From: Cruorifilaria tuberocauda
Taxonomy: Eukaryota; Nematoda; Chromadorea; Rhabditida; Onchocercidae
NCBI GenBank assembly: GCA_013365365.1
Contig: JABVXU010000188.1
Coordinates: 37,281-101,280 of the forward strand
Direction: 5' to 3'
DNA: 64,000 nt
A program made the position numbers and the translations under genes. The notes below the pieces were generated by a model. It made no database searches. It saw nothing but the letters and a program-made list of their open reading frames with translations, and had not been told where the DNA came from. This document shows positions 52,598-61,904 of the stretch, one piece after another (the stretch's first letter is position 1; every line of letters starts with the position of its first letter).

Positions 52598-52770
52598 TCA
52601 CGTCAAGATGAAAACTTCGATCCGTCAAAATATTGCGACAGACGGATCAAAACATTGAAGCAAATGAATATGGCAAGAAGACCGGTGTTAAGGAACAACT
52701 GCTTTCCGTAACCGAACTGATAAGTTCCTTTGATATATCACCGATCCAAGAATCATTTCAACTCCATTAA
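52598..52770. other. GC-richer island with 8-bp inverted repeat
   Basis: GATCCGTC (52619-52626) is exactly complementary to GACGGATC (52641-52648). A plus-strand frame from 52598 to 52711 contains DPSKYCDRRIKTLKQMNMAR but lacks a good acceptor. The segment is compositionally unlike its flanks, so it is a candidate conserved regulatory element. Confidence 0.35.
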
Positions 52771-53643
52771 GCATCCATTCTTTCGGTAAATTCACCGATT
52801 GATTCTTCGAAGGGACGGAAAAAGAGAGGAAGAGAGAGGGAATTTTTTTATCATTCATATCAAAAATACATATTCAAATTATCAGTTGACTCATTACCTA
52901 AGTATCAATCAATTTGTTGTCTCAATGAAAGAAACATTTTTATAATCAATTAATTAAGTTAATCAAAATTTCATATCATAAGTGAAAAAAGTTGATCGTA
53001 GAAAGGAGAAATAATGAAAATAAGTTAGAAATTATTTCAATGAGAAATAAAAGAAACAAAACTGAAAATTACTGAAAATGAAAAAAAAGAACGATCGTTT
53101 GATTCAGCAATTTTTAATTGAATTAAATGAAGAAAACTAATTACATTGGATTTTCTCGCTTTTTTATTTATGCAAATTACAAAAAAGACACAAATATGAA
53201 TAAACTTTTCCTAAATTAAAGGAAAGAAAGAGTAAGTGAGAAAAAAAAATTACTTAGAGAAATTTTAATTATCAAAGATATTAAGGTTATCTTGAAATAT
53301 TTGCTAAACAAAATGTTTCGCTTAAATGAAATGCTAATATTTGAGAAATTAATTAAAATAAAGAAAGTTTAATTAAAGAGAGATATATCCTAATTCTTGT
53401 TGAATTTCAACTGATTTCATTTAGCAGATTTAGCAGGATTCAATTTAGTAGATTGACTCTATGAAATGAGATGAAATAGTTTTCAGTGATAGAAATTGAT
53501 ATCAGTTGTAGTAAACTGATATTAATTACATTAACTGGAAACTTCTTCACATCTTAATTTTCGCAAATAGAAATCTATTTAATACTAAGTTTCGGAATAA
53601 TTCCAGCATTTTATGTTTCTCGAATTGAAGAAACTTCCGGACT

Positions 53644-53770
53644 GTTATACCAATAGTTTATGATATTACTGATAACTGCTAAATTAGTTATATCAATAGC
53701 TTATGGTATACTGATAACTGCTAAATTAGTTATATCAGTGGCTTATGGTATACTGATAACTGCTAAATTA
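53644..53770. repeat. Three tandem copies of a 42-bp unit
   Basis: The units at 53644-53686, 53687-53728 and 53729-53770 each end in ACTGATAACTGCTAAATTA. Every copy carries a TGATAA motif. Confidence 0.9.
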
Positions 53771-56700
53771 GTTTATGATGTATGGCTAGAAGATTCAATA
53801 AATTCCGGTTCAAGCTGGAACGGAATAGCTTAGACATTCAGTATACTGTAAATTTACGGACAAAAAAAGGTAAATGATCCTCAATTAGTCCTATTGAATT
53901 TTAAAGGATAATTAAAAATTTGATTGGATGCTAAATCGTTCCAATTCAAATATTTCATTTTGTGGTTATATTTCAAATGATTAAAACAAAGAAACTTTAA
54001 TTTAAAGAAATAAATTTTCATAAAGAAAAAAAAAACAAATTAAAATAATAACGATAAATAAACATATTGAAAGCATTTTTGTAATTACAAATTGATTTTT
54101 CAGAATAGTTTGTTTGAAAAAAACATAATTTAATAGTTTTACAAAATTTCGATATGATAAGATTATCAATTTACTGTAAATTTATCAATTATCAATCTCG
54201 TCTATTGCTTTCTTTTTGCTACCATTTCTTTCATTTAAATTCAATTTAACTTAAAAAATTGAAAATGCTCGTTATATTGTTCAACATTTATGATATAACA
54301 ATTTCATACAAATTTCTTCATTCAGTGATAATTTCGATTAACTAACATTTAAATTTATCACTCGTTTGCGACAGAGAAATGATATAAAGTTAAAAATGTT
54401 AGCTATAAGATTTTAAATGATCAACGGATCAACGGAAGATTTATTTCATCCATTTCAATGATCAGATAATATTAACATTAGCTATTTAATTCATCGCGGA
54501 ACTTCTCATTTCAGAACGTTTGAAAGTTTATAATTTCATGCTTTTTCAATTTTGCTAATTAAAACTATTCCAATTAATCGTTTTTGAAATCAACCTTTTT
54601 GACTTACTTTTTCAAATTCTTTTTCTTTTTTTTTTGTTTCTAATTTCACCTATTCACCTATTAAATTACCATTTACCTATTAAATTTCTTCTTCAAATGG
54701 CTTTAATTTATTTTTACAATTATTTCGAAACATTTTCATCGTTCAAATAATTCAATGCCAACAATTCATTGCATATTGCAATCAAAATTTTTATCACTAA
54801 AATATTATTTTTAAACAAAAGAAAACATTTATTACTAATCGTTTAATTTTTGACGCATAGTGTAAGCATTCCAATTGATTTCCAATTTTAATGAATTTGA
54901 AAAGTGAAATGAATTTCAGGTATTCTATGTGATATTTGACCAATTAAAGTGCACTGATCCATTCATTGGAAGTAGAAAATTTTTGAATTTTTTTTAAAAA
55001 TTTGAATCAAAATGGATGAATATCTCTTGACAAATCAGCACTGAAAAATGCATTTTTTCATTTTCCCAAACACTAAATTAATTAATTATTCCTTATAATA
55101 AGGCATTTTGCCTAAAATGTAAAAATAAGTTAAATAACTTAAATGAAAAAAGTTTCAAAAAATCCATTATTTTAATTGATTTGAGAGGAATTTACAAAAC
55201 TTTTCTTTGATAAAATAATGTGAGGATAAGAAGTATAAAAATTAAAAATTTCTATTTCAATGAATATTTTTTTAAATATTAATTTATTTAATTGGAAATT
55301 TTAAAATTCAATAAATATATTAAATGTTTGAAAATCGTAGAAAAAAAGTTTAAAATGATTGCAATGAGATACTTTAAGTTAATTTCAAAGAATTTCAATC
55401 GAATTGCTATCTGACAATTTAGAAAATAAAATAAATTTTTTCAGAAATAATCATTGTTTAAAGGTTGTAATTTGTTACGAATATAAAATGATGAAAATTT
55501 AATTTAAAATCAATTCTTTATCAGTCCATTTACTTTTCATCTCACAAATAGTAATTATTATAAAAATGATAAAAACCTTACCATATAGCTTCATTTAGGT
55601 TAAAAGATTAAAGTAAAATTATAATTTTAAGAATTCGAAGTTAATAAATAACTTCCTCCAAGTTATTGAATTCTTTCTTCAAAGTTAATCCAGAGTTCCG
55701 TGATTTCCTCATCGGTAAGTTCGAAATAAAATGGACAATAGAGGAAAAGTTGCCAACTTGTGATATGATAAGTGCTTATCAGTGAAGTCCATCGAATCAA
55801 ATCGTTTCAAAATTGTCGTCGAGTAAAAATAATAATTTAAGAGAGTGAATAATAATATTGTATTGCGAATAAAATTAATTTATAACTTATTATTTTTGAA
55901 GTTAGAACAATTCCGACAGTATAATCAACTTTCTTCCTCACTTTTTCAGGCGAAATTCATAGATTGAATTGCTTTCTTGAAATTATCACTTATCAGTTAA
56001 CTTCACCGCAACTATTTATCACCTTTTTTCTCATGAAAGTACTTATTTTTCGATTTTCACGTCTATCTTACGTTCATTACTTAACAATAACAAGAGATCA
56101 CGTGAGTGTACACTTAACATAATTTCTCATATCGTTTATCATTATCACATCCATCAGAAATGCAAATTACTATTCGATTGATTAACTCATTTCATAAAAC
56201 TTCCAACAAGTAAAAGTCAATAATTGACTAACAATCAAATCTTTATCACGTGAATTACGTAAACAATTTCTGCAATAAACATTTATAGTTAATAAACAAA
56301 ACACATTCACATTCATTGCTACATTTTCCTTTATTGATAAATAATTTTAAACTTTTATAAAAATTATACACCGAAATTTTAATATCGTAATTTTTATATC
56401 GATCGTCGACATTACAATAACAGTAAGCAAATCTTCGAAAAGAAATAATTTCAACAAAATATGATAACATTCAGTAATTAACATGAAAGATTGTTAAATC
56501 AAAGTAATTTTGAAGCAATTAATTATCTTAACAAAATAAAAAATTAAATGAATCAAAAGTTATCAAAATCGAAATAAATAAAAAAAAACCAAAAGTTAAA
56601 TAAATGAGAAATATAACAATTGAATTCGCATAATTACAATCGAATTATCTATTTCAGAGACCAATTCAAAATAAAGCCTCTTATAATATTTAATAATAGA

Positions 56701-57757
56701 TATTTGATTTTAATATTTTGAATTATTCAAATTATGATTACCACTTATCAGACGCTGAAAATATTTATATGCCAAATGGAAATGGTTATTTCATATAAAT
56801 GTCTGCAACTAATATACGAACAAATGTTTTCATTAAAGAATCTATAATAAAGAAATTTACAGATTTTTTTCGATTTTAAAAATATTAAAATTGTAATAAA
56901 ATTATTTGAATTGGAAATAAATGATTCAAACAATTAACAATAAATCAATCTCCTTGTTACCTTAAAATAGTAATTAATTACTATGCAAAAATGCAACATC
57001 AAAAATCATTTAAAATCAAATAAAAAGTTAGATCAAATTTAAAAATAATATTTAAATCTAAAAATAACATTTGGTATATTCTTGACAAACTTCTAATTAT
57101 AATGTTTAAATCTAAAATTCCAAACTAACTTCTAATTAATTGCTTCAATTCAAATTATAAAGTCTGTTTTTTCTTTTTGATTATTCAATTCCTTTTTGAA
57201 TTTTGAAAAATCACCATTGGCAACTAAGTGAATAAACACATGATGAAATTAGACTTGAAGCATGTCCATCTTATTCAGATTTCAAATATATTAATTTTAA
57301 AAATTTGATAAAATAAATGGAAATGATAACCTCAAAGTTCTGGATATCTGTTAGAGAGAGAAAAATTAAACTTAAAAACTTATCAAAATGTCTAATAAAT
57401 AGGTTGAATAAAGTGAAACTTCCTTTCAAAACAAAGAAGGAAAGAGAAAAAAAAAATTCTCTTTCCTTTCTTTATCCCATTAAATGCGTACGCTTCACAG
57501 AGAGGAAATAGCGATATTTAAATTTATTCTTTCCAAAGTATGAAAGTATCGATTAGACATAAAAGTAGCAATAAAGCGATAAATCGTTTTATTGCCCGTT
57601 GATTTCAACTGATCATACCAATCATTGTTCCTGAAAATATTCTATTGAAAGATGAGGGTAGAAGATTATCAGATGAAATTCCGTACAGGTAAATTCCTTA
57701 TCAAACATTTCATATGCAAAAAAAAAAAAAAAATCACTTCTTGCAACCTGTACAAAC

Positions 57758-57816
57758 GCTAACAAACCTGTAATAGAGATGGTATTCATAATAGTGATCA
57801 TGGAATAAGTTATCAG
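57758..57816. repeat. 59-bp element, copy 1
   Basis: Begins GCTAACAAACCTGTAATA and matches 58631-58689 at 52 of 59 positions without gaps (hand alignment). Confidence 0.85.
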
Positions 57817-58149
57817 GAAATAATTGATGATAAAATCAATTCATCATTTCATCACCTTAAATAACTTTTTAGCAAAATGAATGAAAAATAAACTAACTTT
57901 TTCGAGTAGCATTTCCATTTTTGCTTTTCGATGATATCAAATAGCTATGAGAAATAAAATGCATGATCTATGATTGCAATAGTATTAATTATGAAGAATG
58001 AACGATTAGAGATTAGTAAATTAAATTATACAATGAACTGTTTGATTGTCTACAACGATGTTATCACCGTATCAAAATTCGACGAATAGGGTGACATGAT
58101 ACGATGTAAAAGATTGATTTTCATTTGAGACTAAAAGAAGTGTTAAACT

Positions 58150-58240
58150 AGAAATCTCGGCCAACGACCCGATCACTACGATCGACTGTTTGCCAACTTC
58201 AAAATATGTTTACGGCAAACATCAAAGATAACAAAATGAC
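58150..58240. other. GC-richer island with 8-bp inverted repeat near the microRNA
   Basis: TGTTTGCC (58187-58194) and GGCAAACA (58214-58221) are exact complements across a 19-nt loop. The island contains CGATC/GATCG repeats and lies about 500 bp from the microRNA hairpin, on its 3' side. It is a candidate cis-element. Confidence 0.35.
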
Positions 58241-58630
58241 ATGCACTGATTATGATAAGGAGGGAAATGACAAGAGATGAAGAAAGTTGAAATTTTTAAA
58301 TTTAAATTATATGGTAAATCTATCAGTGTTACTATTTAAGAGATTAAGAAAGATGATTGTGATAATCGTATAAATAACGACAATCGTTCAATTATTATCA
58401 TAAGTTGAGGTTAGAATTTTCAGAAATTCCGAAAAAGTTCAGCAACCGGTGAGAAAGTAAAATGATAATATCATATTTAAAAGATTTTTTCAAAGTTTAA
58501 ATTTATCATTTTGAAGATATATCAGTTATAATATAAAAGTATATGTGGTCTCTATTCGAAGCTATGATGAACATGACTACAGGTGGAAAAAAAAAAAGAA
58601 ATTACAACGATAAGACTAACTTGTAATAAT

Positions 58631-58689
58631 GCTAACAAACCTGTAATACAGACGATATTCATAGTAGTGATAACGGAATAAATTATCAG
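58631..58689. repeat. 59-bp element, copy 2, adjoining the microRNA
   Basis: Second copy of the 57758-57816 element (seven differences). It ends 45 nt from the microRNA hairpin, on its 3' side. Confidence 0.85.
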
Positions 58690-58733
58690 ATGATAAAATT
58701 GCGCAGTTGATGAATTGAAGGATTAGCCTAGAA

Positions 58734-58804
58734 GGTCCTGCCTGTAGAGACGAGCTTATTTTGGTTCAAATAGGTCAGATAAACCCGAATCTACAGGGTG
58801 AACC
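58734..58804 (-). ncRNA. mir-993: miR-10/miR-993 (miR-231)-family microRNA precursor
   Basis: On the minus strand the 5p arm (58799-58778) reads ACCCTGTAGATTCGGG, identical to miR-10 over the seed ACCCUGU and through GUAGAU. The 3p arm (58758-58737) reads TAAGCTCGTCTCTACAGG, which carries the seed AAGCUCG and follows insect miR-993-3p over about 17 bases and C. elegans miR-231 at its 5' end and in the final CAGGCAG (known sequences from memory). The arms fold into one stem: GGTTC/GGACC at the base, two mismatches, CCTGTAGA/TCTACAGG, two mismatches, then CGGGTTTAT paired with TTAAGC-side bases including wobbles; the loop is about 20 nt. The gene lies between lin-39 and ceh-13, transcribed in the lin-39 direction. 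Which arm dominates cannot be read from sequence, though the 3p match suggests 3p. Confidence 0.9.
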
Positions 58805-59090
58805 ATCCAAGAACAACATGGAACTTCTTCTTTCCAATCAATCCAATCTATCATTTAAGCGATCGATCATTTTTGCACTGAAAATTAATTTCAAAAAAAA
58901 AAATTTTCAAACTTTCAAAAATTTCAAATCAAACAAGATAAATATAAATGTGTTTATCAAATATTTATCAAAGATAATTTTCCTTTATTTCAAATATTCA
59001 CCAAATAATACGATGAAATCAAATGAATATAAATTTTTGTAATTTCATTAAAAATTCTCTCTTTCAAAATTAAATAGAAATTGGGAAAAC

Positions 59091-59127
59091 AATCGTTATC
59101 ATATCAACAACTGATATGATAACGATT
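59091..59127. repeat. Perfect 16-bp inverted repeat
   Basis: AATCGTTATCATATCA, a 5-nt ACAAC loop, then the exact complement TGATATGATAACGATT. No mismatches. Each arm includes GATA/TATC motifs. The central 18 bases ATCAACAACTGATATGAT recur at about 62606-62624. Confidence 0.9.
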
Positions 59128-59410
59128 ACAATCAAACATGATTGATTTTTTTTTCTCGCTCAATAATACAGAACTAGATATTCCTCCTAAATCATTGCAA
59201 TATTTTATGAACAATATTACTTATTACACTAACATTTAAAGTAATAGCTAACAATTAATAAGAACATTACTGATTGATAATTAGATTGAAAGAAGAGAAA
59301 AAAAGAACCTGATTGATTACATACTATACTAGTATCGATTAATAGGAATAACAATAAACAGTGTTATTGTCTCTTACTGAACAATAACCTCGAAATGATT
59401 GGTAAGCTAG

Positions 59411-59500
59411 TAAGAGAGGTAACAACAAACAAAGAAACAATAAGAGAGGTAACAATAAACAAAGAAACAATAAGAGAGGTACGAGTGAGAGTCGTCCCGC
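59411..59500. repeat. 30-bp tandem repeat, about 2.5 copies
   Basis: Units start at 59411, 59441 and 59471 with TAAGAGAGGTA. Leucine-rich reverse-strand frames across them are artefacts. Confidence 0.9.
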
Positions 59501-59507
59501 ACACCGA

Positions 59508-59590
59508 CCGATACGGAATGGAATCATTCAGCAACGCCGACCGATAACATGTTGATAGCGATGATGCTGCTGTACATGTATCCGTATCGG
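59508..59590. other. GC-rich island bounded by a 10-bp inverted repeat
   Basis: CCGATACGGA (59508-59517) and its exact complement TCCGTATCGG (59581-59590) enclose 63 bp that include a second CCGACCGATA copy. Confidence 0.6.
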
Positions 59591-59610
59591 TATGTATCTA
59601 TATGTACACG

Positions 59611-59674
59611 TGTCTGTGTGTGTGTGTGTGTGTGTGTCTGTGTGTGTGTGTGTGTGTGGGTGTGTATGTGTCTG
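59611..59674. repeat. (GT)n microsatellite
   Basis: GT dinucleotide run with a few interruptions; the His/Thr-rich reverse frame is an artefact. Confidence 0.95.
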
Positions 59675-59741
59675 TCCAGCATCAATTTGTATGAAAAATG
59701 AATAAACATATATATATATATACATATAAAATTTATGTTTA

Positions 59742-59853
59742 AGGGAGGAGGAAGAGGAGGAGGAGGAGGAGGAGGAGGAGGGAAAGGGTGTCTGCATGGC
59801 GCTGCTCCAAAAATCCTTATGCAAACACAAAGAGAGAGAGAGAGAGAGAGAGA
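59742..59853. repeat. (GGA)n and (GA)n purine tracts
   Basis: GGA triplets at 59742-59787 and a GA run at 59830-59853, separated by about 40 bp of mixed sequence. Confidence 0.9.
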
Positions 59854-60162
59854 TGATTATTTGATGGTTTGGAATATTTATGGAAGATTTGATGTGAACA
59901 GACCGCTTGGAAATTATCACCTCGGAATGGATGCTATCATTCCTTATCATTTTACAGATGAATAGCAGCAATACCATGAAATAATTTTTTTGTGATCAAA
60001 AGTATTGAAAGTTTATGATCGATTATCGATTATATAAGAATTTAATCAGTAAAAGTGTTATAATTAAAAGTTCTTGAAAATTAATTGAAAGAATTAACGA
60101 AACGATTGATATGAATTGATTGTATTTCATTATCTCTTTAAGTTTAATAAAGATAAGTAATC

Positions 60163-60296
60163 AGTTATGATAGAGATAGAGATAAGTAATCATAGTTAAT
60201 CAGTTATAATCAAAATAATTATTGAGAGATAAGTTATGATAGAGATAGAGATAAGTAATCATAGTTAATCAGTTATGATCAAAATAATTATTGAGT
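60163..60296. repeat. Tandem duplication, period 69 bp
   Basis: Two nearly identical copies starting AGTTATGATAGAGATAGAGA at 60163 and 60232. Confidence 0.9.
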
Positions 60297-61209
60297 AATA
60301 AAATTGAATAGTTAATTGATCAGAATGATTATTGTTAATCAATTCATCGTAAAAAAAACAAAAAATGTATCGGTAATTAATCAATCATCAAGTTGATTTA
60401 TATATTTTTTTATCGATTCGATTGATAACTTTGATTAAATTATTTTAATTTTATATTATTCTATTCTGAATTCTTGATTAAACACATATCATTTCTATGC
60501 AAAATGAATTTTATGATAATGCATTTGATTATTGTTTAATGATATGATCAATTGATAACGATATATTTCATTTTAATTAAAATGCTTTTAATTAACCAAA
60601 TAATAGCATAGACTTTTTGTTATCAATCTTATCATTTTAGTATTCGTTTCAATCTTTTGCAATTTCTTTTCGTATATTATTTAATTTTAGTTTATTTAGA
60701 AGAATCCAAAGAATCGGAAAATTTGGATTTGCTTCTTTTTTTTTTTTTTTTTTTGGAACAAAATTGTACTATTCAAACCAGTATAACCTAATAAACAACG
60801 AAGGAAAATTCAATCTTTTTTTTTTCGGTCAATAAATATCTCATAAATGAATGATATATATATGTTGTAAAAAATAACCATCAAGTTGAATGATTACAAT
60901 CAATTTTAACTTTTCAATAATAGCAAAAAATAATTTGAATGCTTATTTTAATCCTAATTGTAATTAAGGGAAAATCTTCTTTTGCCAATCAATTCTAATA
61001 TCTTCATTTAAATATGCAAATTTTGAATGAGTATGTAAAAGAAATGAGTCATTTCGAGCTAATTCATCAAAAATGAAAAATGTCATTGTGGAAATGGATT
61101 AAGAAAAAGTACCATAAAAATTTAGCTATAGTAATTATTCATATTCATGCATGATTGGTTCTTCATTTCGCTGAATAAATATGATAGCAAATAGAGAATC
61201 CCTCCTTCC

Positions 61210-61251
61210 CTAATCACTAATCACTAATCACTAATCACTAATCACTAATCC
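61210..61251. promoter_or_regulatory. Six tandem CTAATCA heptamers upstream of ceh-13
   Basis: Six 7-bp units (the last CTAATCC) place six TAAT homeodomain cores (TGATTA on the other strand) at helical-scale spacing, 160 bp upstream of the ceh-13 ATG. Binding is inferred, not shown. Confidence 0.5.
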
Positions 61252-61411
61252 ATATCACTCTAACTCTTAGCAGAGAGAGGAAGAAGGATTGATGGAAGAG
61301 CAGCTCTTCCCATTTTCCCCTCCCTGACTACTTGCTTCATCTCATCAGCTTCTTCCACCACTTTTGCTCTCCAACAATTTCTTGACAGATCATATCTGAT
61401 TAGAATGTACG

Positions 61412-61904
61412 ATGGAGAATGGTTTTAACCGTGAATTTGCTTCCTCTCCTTCGTCCTCCTCGTGTTACACGTATCCTTACGTGAACTGTTGCTCATCCTA
61501 TGATACTTATGGTACTGCTTATTCATTTAATGGATTTTATGGTACTTATGAACCGAGCAAATATTATCAACAATTACCGGATACCAGTAATCAATATCAT
61601 CATCATCATCATCATCATAATCAAACTCAAATCTATTATCCACATTATCGTGCACCAATTCCATCGACATCCGATTATAGCCATCTATTTTTGAATGGTA
61701 CCATCCCGAATAATTGTTCCTCGACTGCTGCTAATGCTACAGCAATAAATTGTAACAGTAATGGTTACGGAAGAGGAAACCGGATTAGCCTTCAAAGACC
61801 GAAATATCCATGGATGTTGGAACGTGAAAAGGATCATCAACAATCACGTCACTTTCAACAAACTGCTAGATCTACAACCGATACCGTAATCACATCACAA
61901 ACAG
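61412..61904 (+). CDS. ceh-13: First exon of a second Hox gene, probably ceh-13 (labial orthologue), partial
   Basis: The exon encodes 164 residues plus one base and ends at a GTAACA donor (61905). The N-terminus is rich in Tyr, Ser and Asn with a seven-His run. Near the end, at residues about 132-136, is PKYPWMLEREK, a Hox hexapeptide of the YPWM type. The homeobox must lie past the window end, since no in-frame homeodomain is visible by 64000. The start follows a TTTCTTGACAG acceptor by 23 bases. Identity rests on context: it is divergent from lin-39 and next to it, as ceh-13 is in C. elegans. Labial-class hexapeptides usually have a different residue set (such as YKWM), so a different Hox gene (for example mab-5 or an Antp-like gene) cannot be excluded. 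The gene would act in anterior patterning. Confidence 0.65.

Larger units (their letters stand above)
40401..58733. other. lin-39 to microRNA intergenic region
   Basis: Mostly AT-rich, low-complexity DNA with dense TGATAA/TTATCA motifs. No complete gene is recognised. Microsatellites, a 42-bp tandem repeat and several GC-richer islands with inverted repeats or exon-like frames (42.3, 46.8, 47.6, 52.6 and 58.2 kb) are listed separately. A further mildly GC-richer stretch at about 42820-42960 shows open frames on more than one reading frame and no clear signal. Confidence 0.6.
58805..61411. promoter_or_regulatory. microRNA to ceh-13 interval, presumed ceh-13 upstream region
   Basis: Contains the perfect inverted repeat at 59091-59127, 30-bp tandem repeats, GT and GGA/GA microsatellites, a 69-bp tandem duplication and the CTAATCA array, each listed separately. 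A trans-splice-like acceptor (TTTCTTGACAG, ending 61388) lies 23 bases before the ceh-13 ATG. No other gene is recognised. Confidence 0.5.

Noticed and set aside
58761..59042. 93-codon plus-strand ORF overlapping the microRNA locus
   Set aside because: Antisense to a well-supported hairpin, mostly Lys/Asn/Phe from AT-rich DNA.
59735..59965. 76-codon frame starting in a Gly-rich run
   Set aside because: First half is the GGA/GA repeat; the last 37 codons look protein-like, but the reverse strand is also open there and no splice partner was found.
59528..59977. 149-codon minus-strand open frame rich in Ser, His and Thr
   Set aside because: It runs through the GT, GGA and GA simple repeats; length and composition come from the repeats.
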